In this document: positions 1 to 13,310 of the stretch, in pieces | Position numbering within the stretch: position 1 is the first letter of the stretch | How the letters are laid out: every line of letters starts with the position of its first letter | From: Pholiota molesta | Lineage: Eukaryota > Basidiomycota > Agaricomycetes > Agaricales > Strophariaceae | Direction: 5' to 3' | Length of the DNA: 64,000 nucleotides | NCBI GenBank assembly: GCA_014925825.1 | Contig: JACGCK010000108.1 | Coordinates: 1 to 64,000, forward strand | Made by a program: the position numbers and the translations under genes | Notes under the pieces: generated by a model | What the model saw: only the letters and a program-made list of their open reading frames with translations | What the model was told of the DNA's origin: nothing | Databases searched by the model: none

Positions 1-1480
1 GCTAGGAGGAAAATTATATAATCACCGGTTTTGGCTTGACCTTGTTGTTTACTTTTTGCCGTCTCTCTGCCGCCCCTTCCTCCTGCCCCTCAAATTCTTC
101 TTCCTGGTCGCCGCCCAAACCTTTCGTACATCATACCTTCTGGGAAGACTGACAAGACACGCTGTCCTTACTCGATGGACTGGAGCATATATGCGATAGA
201 TACGCCGCAAAATCCAATTTTGCCATTACGTTGGGCGCCACAGGTGTACGTGATGATCATCTTGATTCAATTGTCTGGCTCTAGCGACATACTGAACTGT
301 GGAGCTTGGAGAGAGGAGAGCCATTGGCAGTGGCTTTCGCGTCGTTGAGGTGCACCATGGTTTGGTATTCTGCTCTGTGTTCCGCCATTGACGCGTTCTG
401 CCTGGGTACCTGATCATCAACATTGAACTGGCTGCCTGAGACTCACTTGGGCGACATACTAGTGAGTTTAGGCCAGGATCGCTTGGGTTATGCTTTCTAC
501 CAACCACCAGGACTTGCTGAGGAAGTCTTGTCTCAAATTCGTGTCGACCTTACGAGTGGCTGGCACAAAAAAAAATCAGCACGACACCGAAGAATGATAG
601 CGATGAACTTACCAAGGGTCTTTGAATAATTGTAAGTCAATTTCTACCTACAGATGATAGCTGACCTGGCGAGAAAATGATTCTTGCATGGTCATTGACG
701 TTTGCTGCAACAGCGAAGCCCAGCAGACACGCGAATGTCAGCTCGCATCGAAAACTCGTGATCAAACTCACGTACCTCTCTGGCTGTAAGTGATAAGATT
801 ATAAGCCCACCAGATCGTATTTCCATATCTTCCAATTCGGCCGCAAATGCAGTCGGTAGGCTGAGAAGGGACCCATTGAGACTAGGCACTGTCCGACGCA
901 AGCTCATGTCACTCAACAGGATTTTTATCTTGTTTGGAATATCGAGTATATGCGGTCGGACCCTAGGCTTGGGTGCTCGCCTCAGGCTACTGTCCCGTTC
1001 TTCTTGAGTCTCAACACATCTTGCGCCCGGAATATTCGAGTTGAGGGATGATTATCCCGAGCTTGGATGCCGGTCCAGATACACCCTTCCTGGGACATTC
1101 TGGTTTGGCGCCTTGTTGTGGTTCGGAGCAGCCTCGCTCTGATAAGAGCCTGGTATCCGTCATGACGGCGCTGATACCGTGTTTGCCGTAGTCGTCTCGA
1201 AAGAGATGATATGACAGAAACCTTAGGTCCTCTTGAGACTTGACGGATGGTTGAGTTCGCCCGGCGCAGCCTATATGACTGGATTCTCCACTGGCGCTAA
1301 GTGAGAAAATGTAGCTATGATCTGCTAAGTCACTCACCCAGCGAATGCATCATGCTCAAGCCCGAAACGCGATTCCAACCAGTCAATGTGTTCCTCATGC
1401 ACAGCGCAATTGAATTGAGAAGGAGTTGCTGCCGTCCTGTTACTCGAATTTCAACCAACCCAGTATTATGTATCATTGAC
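1..1480. repeat. Copy 1 of an ancient direct duplication (partner about 11990-13310)
   Basis: Read side by side, this stretch and 11990-13310 share a long series of landmarks in the same order and orientation: a pyrimidine-rich block with cgcctctctgcc-like sequence, ttgccattacgtt before a tacgtgatg word, gactcacttgggcgat, cgaagaatgg/atga, ggtaagtcaatt-like words, atatcgagtat with gtcggacc and cttgggtg, gttatggttcggag-like words, and gtcaatgygttcctc. Both copies have many stops in all frames and no shared open frame, so neither looks like a working gene. I cannot tell what the ancestral sequence was. The ends are approximate. Confidence 0.7.
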
Positions 1481-3628
1481 AGCCACGCACCTCATGAGTT
1501 ATATCGCATTTTGAGCCTGCTCTAATTACCCTGTCAGTGATATTGAACGTCGCAATAACTTTCACGCCGAAGTATTGACTAGATTACAAATTCCTGCTGA
1601 TTTCGATGAGCATAGACAAGGGTTTGGGGCGAACAGGGACAACACCTTGGACATCTGCACCCCAAATGGAAAGAACACATATTTGATTTCGATTGTGCAT
1701 CGTTACCCGCACGGCCGTGGCTCTTCTTGAGTTGAATGAAGCTGTTGGCCAACAAAATCCAATTTCAACCGTCTCTGCCTCGAGTTGGCTAAGATCCACA
1801 ACTTGCGATCCATAGAGCATGAGGTTAACAAGAAGACAGATGGCAGACAGAAATTAACCTTGATAGACAACTATTCCGTGCGCATGTCCTACTTAATGGT
1901 TGAATCGACCGCAGGGTAATATCTACGCAGAAGATAGAGCCATCTAGGAGGGAGTTTGAACTTGTGGGTGTTTGACAGAGTGCGGTTACTTGACATCCGA
2001 CCGGTTGACATCCTTGTGCGAACCACGCAAATGTGCTGGCCCTGCTGTTTCAGAGAAATTAGAGTTCAGCCACTGCTCGAATCCCGCGTCTCCAGGGAAT
2101 TTCGTTCGCTCTCATCCCGCCATTCAATTCTTCATTATTATCTGCCCGCGGGCCCTCTTCGTCTATATACTCGCAACTGAAGAAACGCAGTCATGCGTAC
2201 TACCCGTCTCTCCGGACCAAAATCAAATCTCCTTTACAAAGCGTACCGACCTCTTACTTCCATCCGTACCCGCTTGCCAATCGAGCACAGTCAATGTGCA
2301 CGAGCCTGTATCTTCTTCTCCTAGACGCCCAATCAATACTGTGGGTTATTCATACCCAAGCACCTTTGGAATACTCATTAACTTCCCCAGACAGTAGTCC
2401 TGGACTCGGGGCGCTGCCAACTATCAACAAGGCGTCAAACATACGTCAAACCCAAAAGCCCTGCGCTTATTTGGGCACCCTCAATTGTTGCGTGAACGCG
2501 GCCGTTGTTGTTCATCATTCCATATTCACTACTTTCGCCGAGCTCTGAAGTCCGTACCGACCTGTTTCTCCTTAATCGACTTTCAGACCTCTGTGAAGTG
2601 GGTTTCTTCATAATATGGAAGAAGTCAGAGTGCTATGGCCTTTGGAACACTGGTTCCAGAAATACATGCTGGCTATAGTTACGATTTGAGATCTTGAGAT
2701 CCAACCGGCCATTTATTCTGTGGACTCAAGTCTTACCGTCAAAGAATCATGAAGTTGTATGTTTTCTTCTTCCGTCTTGATATCTCTTCCGCATGTTTCT
2801 GATGATACTCATACTCTCTCCATCTTTATGGAAACATAGTCGCAATCAAAATCAATTTCGCTGAAGTCTTGCGGCACATATTCGAAGTTCAATCACTCAA
2901 ACTCAATCTCATATGGACCAATGATGGGCACACCTTGAGGCGTATTTTACGGTTGGAAGCAGTATTGTCAGCATCAAGAGGCGGTAAAGGTGTCGGTATA
3001 GGTGTAGGTCCATATTACTGGTATGGTTTTCTGGCTACAGTGACGGCCAAAATTATAGACTCTTGTTGGAACTGGCCATTTTTTCAAGTAAACAGCGAGA
3101 ACCCTAACTACAGAAGATATCGTAGGAGGCAACAGTCAGATTATTATTTGTGTTATTGCTGGCCTCAGTGCTAAGACTAGAAGAATCTTACTGAGATTCG
3201 AGCTCGTAAGCTACCTTGCGAGTTTTAGCCTGGGCCATCCCGTCCCAGAAGAACCAAATCTTCGTATGTCTTTTTTTGTCACTTGTAGTCGTTTGTTGCT
3301 CAAAGTACTTGCTTGATCTCTCTCGACATGCGGGGCATGGGAACAATGCAGCTGCCACCCTCGAAGTTATTGATATTTTCTGGGAGCTGATTATTTGTGG
3401 AATTAAAAAAATCGGGCAGATCAAAAGAGCGATGAGAGTTATCAACATATCCAGTGGAGTAGTTAGTGAAGGGCCGATTCGTGTTTTCACCAGTGGTGAG
3501 TATTCCTCTTTTTTCTCCAGTCAGGATATAGCTAAAATTAATGGCTTATACGATAGAGTCCTCTGCTAAAAAAATATGGCTTTTCAATGCATGCATGTAT
3601 TTCTTTAGTTGCCTGGTATATACCAAGC
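1481..3628. other. No recognisable gene
   Basis: Only short open stretches are present. The longest (2869-3174 and 3216-3569, plus) show no family signature and do not join into a convincing spliced gene. The first opens just after a possible intron and contains a glycine-rich run; the second has hydrophobic stretches. Either could be a gene remnant, but I see nothing that proves coding. Confidence 0.4.
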
Positions 3629-5870
3629 TTAAAATTCTACCTCTTCCTGTATACTCGAATCAAGATGAGTAGGCAAGCTCATATTTCTGGTCCAAATCGG
3701 TTTGATCGTTGTTCTACTGCTCCTTCCTGATTTGACAGATCCTCCTCGTATCCAACCCCTCTTTCGGAGGCCAAAAGCCCCTATTGCCATGCAATGACAT
3801 TCCTCTGCCTCTCTTCGAACGTCAGGGCCAGATTTCGGCCCGTCCATGGCCCCAAAATACGAATCCTGGTTTTCTGCGAGCTGAGAAGATGGACCGAATT
3901 TCGTAAAAATGTGACTGTCGCCCGCTACTTTCCATTCATAATGTGAAGGAGATCCCTGAATCAATTCCGCATCCTTGAGTGTTATGATACCCTGACATTT
4001 TTGTGGCCATGATCTACTTCCCGTAGCCAATGCGTAACTTCGTGTTCGCCATGTCGCGTAAATGACGAGCAAAGGGCGATCGCGGAAGTGTGTTCCGGCT
4101 GTCTCTTCTACATGGCGTTGCCAGGATTCTTGGTGATCTCGTATATATTCGAGTACTCTGGGCTGTTCCCACTGTCTTATGCTGACTTTGAGAAACCCAG
4201 CGCGTAGACAGATGGCGGAGCATTCGGAGTTATTGGCTTGATAGGAAGATCTCCTTGCGCGTGAATGGCTAGAATGACTGATAGCATATTTAATTAAGTT
4301 TAGGATTAGAATGGATATGTAGAATACCTTTGTTTTGGCTGAGACTCAGAAACAGCCTCAAATCCGACCACTTGTACGCCATCGGCCAAGGGTAACGTAG
4401 ATTGTTGGAAGTCAAAGAAGTCTAGGCTCATTTCCTCCAGAGATTTGGGATAAGGTACGAAGTCACTAGGAGGCTCGTACCCTCCTTCCTGATTGCGGGT
4501 CTTTGACTTGAAGATATTGAAAAGCGTGTCAAAACCCCCTTCAGCATTAAAGATTCCGACATCGCCCATATAAATGTGGTGCCTCCATATACGTGCGTTA
4601 CTTTTATCACTCGGTGAAGGTTTCCAGAGTGGGATCATTGCATTTGATCCAAAAAGTTCAGTGGTTGACATGTAGGCTTGGATATAGCTGTCGGTACCCT
4701 TCGGGAGGTGCCGTCGTATATCCTGAGCATGCAACTGAGTACGTTAAAATAATAAAGAATGGAATATAGTACTCCGGATGTTATGGGTTTTGGTACCGGA
4801 TATTCAGAAACTGAGTCTGTAGTGCCGAAGGTGAGCCTTATACAAGGAAACAAATAGAGGGGCGTACAGAGCGACTGTAACCGGCCAACTGTTTCAACAC
4901 TGGATGTCCTTCGGCCAGTATGATGTGTAGAATGAGAAGCTGCTACCAACGACGATGGCGCTTCGAGGGCATTGAAGTTGCTTGCAGCGGCCTGGTATAA
5001 TGCAGCAGTTGACTTCGGTGATATAGCATTGCGTTGTGCTTTATTTTGGGTGTTTTTGTCTATTAGTAGGGAATTATAATGGTGCATTGAATAAGATAAA
5101 GAATGAGTTACAGCTAGTTGCTGACTCGGATAGATCACTCGGACTGATGGTGCTATCTGATTGAATCTGGAGAGGAATGGATTAAAAAATATGGTTTTCG
5201 GTGCGATAACGCATTTACATACGTCCGACTGTGATGTATGCTCGGCGTGTTGGCTAGCAACGCTTGGGGCGAGACCATCCACTGGAAAGATGTTTTGCAA
5301 ATTGAGGGTTACTTTGATATCGTCGCCTTCAATCGTAGAATTCTTATTATTTGACATGGAAGCACTTGAATTGTTCTCGGTTCGGCGATTGATGAATTTG
5401 CTGCCACTGGAGATCACGAAAGTATATTAGGTCCAACAAGGATATCACAAAAGAAATAATGGAGAAAAACCTTTCTTTTCCTAAACGCCAGGCTCCTGCC
5501 GAGAAATCAAAATGAGAACATGGTTGTTTGAACTTCTCTCGCAACTGGAATACGTACCCTTCCATGATGGCATTGTTTTTAAATTTGCACTCCACTCTGA
5601 GAAGAATTTGCTTGGAAGGTAAAGTTTGGAGGGTTTCAACGAGAGGATAGAGTGCTGGAATTGCCTAAGTTTGCGTTGAACTTGGGTCACTTGGGGAATC
5701 AGATAGTAGTCGAGTACTGTTTGTATCACTGTCATTTCTCGGTCTTTCAACTTGTATAGTTTTCGATCTGTTCGCCGCATTGACATGTCACATGTCACAT
5801 GCTTACTTCCTTGTTTGGACGAAATCACTCGATAATGGGTCTCATGATATCCTATTAAACAAGCTCCCAT
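3629..5870 (-). CDS. GDVG-family protein, short subfamily, member A
   Basis: Function unknown. The two downstream exons are solid: 4328-4722 and 3629-4277. The first carries the subfamily core, RRHLPKGTDSYIQAYM, then PLWKPSPSDKS, then HIYMGDVGIFN with EGGFDTLFNIF. The last exon carries NSECSAICLRAG, HQESWQRHVEETAG, a strand-like LLVIYATWRTRSYALATGS and a conserved ECHCMAIGAFGLRKRGW near the end, closing at a stop at 3629. Upstream exons are inferred by comparison with members B and C: about 4797-5059, a serine-rich exon near 5100-5160, an Asn-rich exon with STIEGDDIKVTLNLQN near 5290-5400, and an exon with WRLGKERF near 5450-5500. The start codon is uncertain, so the 5' limit is only a guess. 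No signal peptide or membrane segment is evident in the solid part. Confidence 0.7.
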
Positions 5871-6216
5871 ATTATAGATAAATAAAGTGAACAGGTATAA
5901 ACTAGGGAGTCAAATCTGCAAAAAAACTAGCCTCCTGTTATTGCGCTCATAGCGAGAATTTCCTCCTGAGGCTCAGGTTGGTGACACGGTTCAAGTTTAC
6001 AGTGACCATCAGTCACATCGCCTTTGCGTACTTTGTCAAAAAAACGGAACAATTTGGGAACAATGTCAACCTGGAGACATCCAAATCCAGAACCAAATCA
6101 CAAGACATCCCTATTTTCAATACGTTAATTCATCATCAACAAATTCCGTTCTACCACTGCATAAATTGTAGCCCCAGGTTCCTTGTTTGACGTAGGGAAA
6201 CGTCTCTCTTACCATC
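5871..6216. promoter_or_regulatory. Intergenic region between divergent GDVG-family genes
   Basis: About 350 bp lies between the inferred start of member A (minus) and the ATG at 6217 (plus). A run of tcacatgtcacatg repeats occurs just inside the minus gene side at about 5785-5800. No clear TATA box is placed. It probably holds both promoters. Confidence 0.35.
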
Positions 6217-8052
6217 ATGACTTCTGGGATCCGTGGCGTGTTCCATCGCATCACCAATCGAAACAACGATCAAAGAGCGGAGTCTTTGGCAGGTTCTGAA
6301 GATGGGCAAAGCTTGTCCAGGCATAGTACATCTGTTCTATGGTCGTATTTTATGACCAGACTGATGATTATTTTAGGCTCTATTGAAGGTCCCTATCGAG
6401 AGGGTATGAAGGATACCAGCTTTCCTCTTTATCGCACAGTCGACACTCCTCTTCGAAGAGGTGAAATATATGCCCGTTCATTATTGTCATTAGGAAACGG
6501 TGTTGGGCTTCAGAATATTGTCGGTGACCTAGGACGGCCAAAAGCACATTTCGAGAATGGAGCTTTGATTGGTGATGTTGGATCCATTGACGAATCAGGC
6601 AGCTTTTCTTATTGCTTCAACATATTCTTTCCTCGAAATCATGACATTAATCGGAGGGGACTGCCTCAGGAATTCACTCCCTTCGAACCTCCTCTCTCCG
6701 TAGACGACATCGTTCTCACATCTAACATCTTCGAACCCGGCACTATATTGGCAAGCGAAGGAATCACTATATCTCGATTGCCAAACTCTGCATCGTAATA
6801 CCCATTCATAATCTTACTTTCTTCTAGTCAAATTAATGAGAATTACTTCCTAGGAAGGTTGAATTCAAGACGTCAGCTCGCGAGGGCGCTGTCCTTGTGC
6901 TTCCCACAGGCGCTGCGCGTGAAGAATTCGTAGATCCCTCTCGGATTTATCCCTACATCAAGGAACATGCTGCGTCCTGGTATCAGTTGTATAACGGAAA
7001 TAATGACAGCGTGGCCTCCCATTTTCCGGCCGCAAATGGTACTTTATGGGTAGTGATTGGGGTTGATCGAGTTAATTCCTGGTCTACAGCCACTTTTCCG
7101 GCGCGAAAGGGGGATGTGGGGAAAGACAGACAGTTCATATTCAATGGCGACAACCTACAATCGCCATGGGACGACAACACTGGTCCATATCGGCCAGTTT
7201 TCGACACGAAATTTCTCACAGATGGAACACAGGGTGCTATCTTTCTACGTGTTATGGCTGTAGCCTTGAGTCCTTCAGAATGGTCACGGCATGTGGCATA
7301 CATCCCGCCCGAAAGCGTTGAATGTTATTCCAGTCTTCCAGTTCCTGTTGTAGGTCGCCGTGCACGCGTTCACTATTCCATGCCACGTCTCAGTCGCTTT
7401 TCGAGGCGAGAGTCTCTGCAAAATCCGGAGGTATGAACAAGGTTCAATCGTCAAGTAATATCTGAATGTCTTGCTAGGTCATCTTCCATCCTTCCATTCC
7501 TCTACTACATATTCTAATATTAACGGTGTGTTTTCTCTGTACCCTCAGAAATTAATTTCAATACTAATGTTTTGTAGGATCCAACTGCTCAAGTTGCTGT
7601 TGTTCCGGATTCTGTATGGATCTCGGAATTGAGTAAAGTATGTTGTGTACCTGTTCTATTCAAACTGGATGCTTACAAGAACTCACAAGCGTCACTTAAC
7701 CCATCCCGAAATTGTCGCATTAATTCGCCGAGTCATCATCAACTTTGATATTGTGAACACAGATGGTAAACAATAGCCGGGCATTCACGATTATGTCTAT
7801 TGATCTAAATGTTTCCAGGCTTGGTTACCTTTGTATCTAAAAAGAAGGAAAAAGACCAAGAGGTATGCTTACTCTTCAAACCTTGCCTCACATTCTGCAT
7901 CCTCATGTTTCCAGACTGCAGATCCCGGCTCCCAAAAATGGAACCAAATCTGGTTCCTCTATCAAATATTATCATGGCTGAGAAGGAGCCAAGACGAAAG
8001 CTCAAGAGGTCGCGCCCTCCAAAATATGTCGAAAGTCCTTTCTCTGCCATAA
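6217..8052 (+). CDS. GDVG-family protein, typical long form
   Basis: Seven exons (6217-6794, 6854-7430, 7478-7525, 7578-7637, 7690-7765, 7819-7862, 7915-8052) join in frame with standard splice sites to give 506 residues. Order of family landmarks: LRRGEIYARSLLSLGNGVGL near residue 90, ALIGDVGSIDESGSF then FNIFFPRNHDINRRGLP, EGAVLVLPTGA, HAASWYQ, an NGTLWVVIGVDRVNSW segment, and a C-terminal AVVPDSVWISEL then a HPEIVALIRR helix. This arrangement matches a large family seen in many Agaricomycetes as hypothetical proteins, with no assigned biochemistry. A 42-nt GT-AG segment inside exon 1 (near 6340-6382) is a multiple of three and may be spliced out. No signal peptide or membrane segment is seen. 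It is related to, but distinct from, the three short members around it. Confidence 0.85.
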
Positions 8053-8332
8053 ATTTTATGTATCTCGCATCATCAATCTAGCAACTTTTGTCTCGAGTCC
8101 GGCCGACATGCACAAATGATAAAGATTTAACAACAATAAAATGAGTTCCTACCAGGTTCCTACACTTCAAGTATTCAGAAAAGTTTTTAAAATGTTATCA
8201 AAACCTACTGCGATTGTTGCAAATAGCATTGACGAGCATATGTATAATACAATCCAGATGCAGAGGGCTAGATTACTAAACATATATAACTGTTTGCATC
8301 AGTGAAGTTTTGTATAGGACAGGCATTGAATT
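8053..8332. other. Intergenic, convergent 3' ends
   Basis: The 280 bp between two convergent genes are AT-rich and hold no open frame. They are likely the 3' untranslated regions of both. Confidence 0.5.
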
Positions 8333-10330
8333 CTAAGATCGTAGCGTCGTTGTACTGTTCACCCCTGTCAAAATTGAGCTGCCCCTCCATCCCTTCTTCT
8401 TTAGGCGAAACGCCGTAATGCCCACGCAATGACATTCCCTAGTCTCCTTACGGCCGGCTGAACCACAATCCGGTATCCTCCCTTCATCCATAGCTTTGTA
8501 ATAAGTGTCCAAACCCTCCACATGTTGCGAAGATGGTGCAGATTGAGTATGAATGAGATCGTCATCAACTTCCCAGGAATAAAACATATGAGGGCCCTCA
8601 ACGAACTCCTTTAATTTCAAACTACCTCCCCAATTTTTTAATATCGGTTTGCTTCCGGCAGCCAAGGCACAATTTTGTGTTCGATACGACGAGACAATGA
8701 CGAGAAGGGGGTGATCGCAAAATTGGGCTCCGGCAACCTCTTCAATATATTGTTGCCAGGAATCTTGGTTGTCTCGCACGTATTTGAGTACTTTGTGCCT
8801 ATCCCACTGACTTAGGCTAACTTTGTAATATCCTGATTCCAAATAAATCGCAGAGCAATTAGAGGTGCCATTGGCCCGGTATGTAGAATCAATAGGGCTC
8901 GGATCAGTGGAACTATATGATGAGTAAGTTGTAGGTATCATGGCCCAATAATTAGCCCATAATTTTCGTACCTTTGCTTTTTCTGTGAGATAGAGTCGAT
9001 TCCATTCAGCTTGAGGGCTTTGTGGGGCTGGGCCCGGTAATTTATTTGTGTGTAATCCAAATTGAGTTCACCCAAAGCTTTTGGATAACGAATGAAGTCA
9101 CTAGGTGGGTCGTATCCGAGCGCTAGATTTTCATCTTTCGAATTGAAAATGTTGAAAATAGTGTCAAATCCGCCTTCTTCATTTAAGATTCCAACATCGC
9201 CAACATATATGTGGTGCTTCCATGTCCAAGCTTCGCTTTTGTCACTCGGTGAAGGCTTCCAGAGAGAAACAGCTCTCTTGGTATCGAAAAATGAGTCGTT
9301 TGCCATATATGCCTTGATATAGTCTTCGGTATGCTTTGGGAGATGCCTTTTGACATCCTGAGTGTAAGAGTCAGTAGTCATAAATATCCAAACAATGGAG
9401 CAGGAATACTCTAGGTTGTACCATCTTCGGGCTATTTTCCGAATTTGAAACTGACAGTATTATCAGTGGTCTATTCTGAATGCGAAAGAAAGAACATGAT
9501 ACATACATATCGACCAACCAAACAGTGAATTCACGCTGGGCGACCTTTGTGGGCTTAGAGGAACTGGCATAGATGGAGCCACAAATTCACTGGTATCGTT
9601 TGCAGCAGTCCAATGGACGTGGCTTCTCGAAACATTTGTTGATGAGGTAGTACCAAATTCTGGGTTCTGTGCATTCCTATCTATCAGATGGAGGTCACAA
9701 ACATGAACTGAGAGTAATCAAGAGAGCCCGTTACTCAATGACGATGTTGATGCAGAGCTACAGGTGCTATCGGACTGAACAGAACATGTAAATGTGGTTG
9801 ATACTATGGGGAAAAAACACGAATTTTTGCTCACGCTAGGACACTCTAAATCCTCCCTCGTCCTCGCGAAGCTAGACAAAGCTGTTCGGATGTAAGAATA
9901 AATCTTCGAATAAAATGGAAAAAGCACTAAGCAGACGTTTAGCGGCAGGATCAGAATCGTTGCCAGATTGCCCTCCCAGTAAAAAATTGTTATGCAGGTT
10001 AACGGTTACTTTGATATCGTCTCCATGTATTGTAGAGTGGGTATTATTTGATTTGGATTTGGAATCATGGTTGGATATAATGTGGCTTTTCTTGGAAGCT
10101 GGACTGAAACAAGTAGATTGAGTTTGGCATATGCTTTACGCAAAACAGGATTAGATGGAACCTTTCTTTCTCAAGACGCACGACTCCTGCGGGTGCATAA
10201 TAAGCTTCAGTATTAGAGATGGCCTCGCATGCAAACAAGCCCTTAAGCGTTCAAGCTTCAAGCCTGATAATAGTACTTGCCTTTCCACATCACAGGCGAC
10301 GAAATAGTGAAAAATTCGGTAGGAATAACG
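8333..10330 (-). CDS. GDVG-family protein, short subfamily, member B
   Basis: Function unknown. Exons 8972-9357 and 8333-8912 are secure and join in frame through a short intron. The first holds KRHLPKHTEDYIKAYM, SLWKPSPSDKSEAW, HIYVGDVGILN and EGGFDTIFNIF. The second holds NCSAIYLESGYYKVSLSQWD, DNQDSWQQYIEEVAGAQ, LLVIVSSYRTQNCALAAGS and ECHCVGITAFRLKKKGW. Upstream, exons matching member A can be read: a polar exon near 9470-9680 containing EFGTTSSTNVSRSH, a Ser-rich one near 9725-9830 (SVQSDSTCSSAS), an Asn-rich one near 9890-10090 with STIHGDDIKVTVNLHN, and one near 10145-10195 with VVRLEKERF. Gene order and splice positions repeat those of member A. The N-terminal start is not established. 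Confidence 0.7.
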
Positions 10331-11989
10331 AATGGTTTGAGGGTTTGTGACAGAATAAAGTAAGCTTTTCGAAGATCTGTACTAGGCGATTCCCAAGGAA
10401 TCAGATAAGAATAAGGCTAAGGGAGAGTAGCAACGCAAGTTGCGCAACGTCTGCGAAACTTACAAAGCTTGCTTGTTCTTGTTTTTGTTTGGCCAAGCCG
10501 GAGTCGCGGGGTGTGAATTTAAGCGCTCGAGACCATATTTTCCCTTGCGCAATCTTGGCGAAATCACTTGGAAATCACTTGCGATTTAGCGTTGAATTCT
10601 TTCAGACGTTCTAACATTGAGCGCTTCAACTCAACATCAACCGTGCTTATCAATAATATAATTCTTTCTGTAATCTCTGAAGACATGAGAATGGGATAAC
10701 GAATCAGCCCATAGTGCTAGTAACAAGTTGTCGCAACACGGCCACCAGAACTGCATATTAGCAATTGAGCTTCTAAGATCTGGGAATGTGTGCATTACTG
10801 AGAGTCGTAATAGACAGCAAGAGATCTAAAACTAATTGGATATCATGAAATTTAAATCCAACAATGAAGCTATATGATTAGGCTGATGAGAAAGCGAACA
10901 TGAACCCATAAGCTCAAGACTTACTACACTGCTTTCGATGTTGAACATAACCCACTGTTTTCTTTCCATGATTGACTAGATACGAAGTTATCATCACAAA
11001 TCCCGCTTTCTCCCCGAAAGCAGTTCGAAGTAAATCTGAGCAGCAAACACTGTTGAAAGATGGATCAAATGACGTGAAAAGGTTTGGAGGAAGCGGACAT
11101 ACATTGAATTTGAGGCAGGAGATGCGGCAATCAACGCCGACAAATCACTCTAGCATTGACATTCTCAGCGGACTTCTTGCATTTTCCCCCGCGTTTCTAG
11201 TTGGATTTCATTGTAGGACTATTGTTGGTAGTAAAATAAAAAATTAGCGAAAGAGTCATATTACAGGGAAATGTGAGTGCGTACAACGATCTCGATACAA
11301 CAGCGACACGCCTGCCTGTCCCCAATTCGTCGAACTGCTAGAACTGCTCACACCTGATACCAGGGCCAGGACCTCCTTCACGTATTACACAAGCTGTCTC
11401 CGATATCTTGCATCTTCTCCAATCTGAGCCCTCAGCCTGAGTTTTCGATCCGCACCTCATTGAAAGCACCGGAACTAGCAAAAGTTAAAGGCACGTATAT
11501 TCAGAGGTATGTTTGATTAGTAAGTCTAGATAGACATACGCACCCGAGCACCTTACGAGCATGCAGGCATAGAAATAGCACCCCAGCTCATATCGCATAG
11601 GCAATTATAATTCCTAAGGGAGCCAGTGTATTCCAACAAGGTTCCTCTGAATCCTGATTCTGTGATATCGTGCATGATGATTTCCTAAAACTTGCTGCGT
11701 TATTTCTGATAGGATAGTAAATGTTTGAAAAGATTGACGACACAATCAATTATGCATAATCCACGAAGAGAAGGCAAACATGCGACTTACAATCTTTAGA
11801 GAATATATAGAGTAGTTCAGCAAGATGCATAGGGGTTTCGAGCACCATTGCGCGGAAGAGTTAACAAATCTTCAGTGCTTGTTTTGTCATCTTGAATCCA
11901 TTGGCCGTAAACGAATGCGAGGATATCGTCGGAAGCCCGCCATGGCTGAGTACTGAGTTGCGGCTAAGAGAGGAGAAGCAAAATATGCG
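10331..11989. other. No recognisable gene
   Basis: About 1.65 kb without an open frame longer than roughly 90 codons on either strand. It is moderately AT-rich and I see no transposase or reverse transcriptase remnant and no clear repeat. It may hold the promoter of member B at its left end. Confidence 0.45.
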
Positions 11990-13310
11990 ATGCGAGTTGG
12001 ATGAGGGAATTATGTAATCGTCGGCGTTTAAATGTTTACCGGTACTTTTGGCGGGTTGCTTCCTTTTTGTCGCCTCTCTGCCCTCCTTTCCTCTTCGGCC
12101 CCCAAAACCCTCAAACGACACGTTCTGGCTGCCTGTCCGTGCACATAGCACACCATGACTTTCACTCTCACAAAGACCACCTCTACTCGGCTGCGGTGTA
12201 GAAGCCGTCAAAGCCTATCTTTGCCATTACGTTGTGCCCCAGACGTACGTGATGGCTCTGGCAGCATGCTAAACTCTAAAATTCGAGAGGTCGACGTCAT
12301 TGGCAAGAGCGACAGAGTCTCTGGGCTTGCGATATTATGGCTCGGTTTCCTGCTTCACGATGTCTTCGTTCTGCTGTTCCACATGGCCACCCTATAACAA
12401 TCATTGATACCTGAAAGCTCGTTGATACTCAAGGACTCACTTGGGCGATGTGAAAGCCTCGCTTAGGCTATGCGACTGACTGGGAAGTTTTGCTGAGGAC
12501 AGGGCTCGTCTCATGGTACTGTCGACTCTACGAGTGGCCGAAAAACTACAACCACGCGCCGAAGAATGGTCATGCTGAAGTTGCGATGGGTTCCTAATCG
12601 GTAAGTCAATTCTCATCCACCGTTTTCTACTGAGTCGGCAAGGAAATGATTTTTGGGCATTTATTGTGTCTTTGAAGCCTGGCAGATTAGAAAGTCAGCT
12701 AGTTTCGGAGACTCGTGACCAACGTACATCTTTCTGGGCGTAAGTCATAAGATTCGAAATAGATTCTGTAGGGCATTGAACACTGTCCCATTCGGCCGCG
12801 GCGGAAACATAGCCAGCAGATTGCGAAGAGACCTACTGCGACGAGGCACTCATGACCACGCAGTTTTTTTATTCTGCCAGGATATCGAGTATGCCGTCGG
12901 ACCGTATGCTTGGGTGTTCGACACAGTCTATTGCCTCGTTCTTGAATACCGGCGTGTTGTCCGCCTGGTACATTCGAGTTGCAAGACGATAATCCCGTCC
13001 TGGACCAAGCTGGATTGGCGCTATGTTATGGTTCGGAGTAACCCTGAGGAGAGTATGGCATCCGTCATAACAGTGCTGGATTTTTGCGACTGTCCGTTCG
13101 AGAAAGATATTGCAATTTGAACTCCAGAACCGAGGTCTGCTTAACGTGTCACCAAAAGCATGCTGGATCACTGGATCTATCTTGGGCAATAATTGAGAAA
13201 ACGAAGACCAGAGGGACACTTATAGCGAACGTACGATGCTTCATTCCAAACTAACTGCAATCCGTCAATGCGTTCCTCGTGCACAGTCCAGTTGAGGCGA
13301 GGCTTGAACA
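11990..13310. repeat. Copy 2 of an ancient direct duplication (partner about 1-1480)
   Basis: This region matches copy 1 in the same orientation, about 12 kb away. Shared landmarks include the pyrimidine-rich block at about 12060-12110, ttgccattacgtt at about 12220, gactcacttgggcgat at about 12437, gccgaagaatgg at about 12560, the ggtaagtcaatt word at about 12600, atatcgagtat at about 12882, tatggttcggag at about 13026, catccgtcataac at about 13060 and gtcaatgcgttcctcg at about 13265. Divergence is high and both copies contain indels. Translated frames are interrupted, so I treat it as a decayed duplicated segment, not a gene. Confidence 0.7.

Noticed and set aside
2869..3569. Two plus-strand frames of about 100 codons each that might form one gene
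   Set aside because: No splice pair joins them in frame and no domain is recognisable; left as unresolved sequence.
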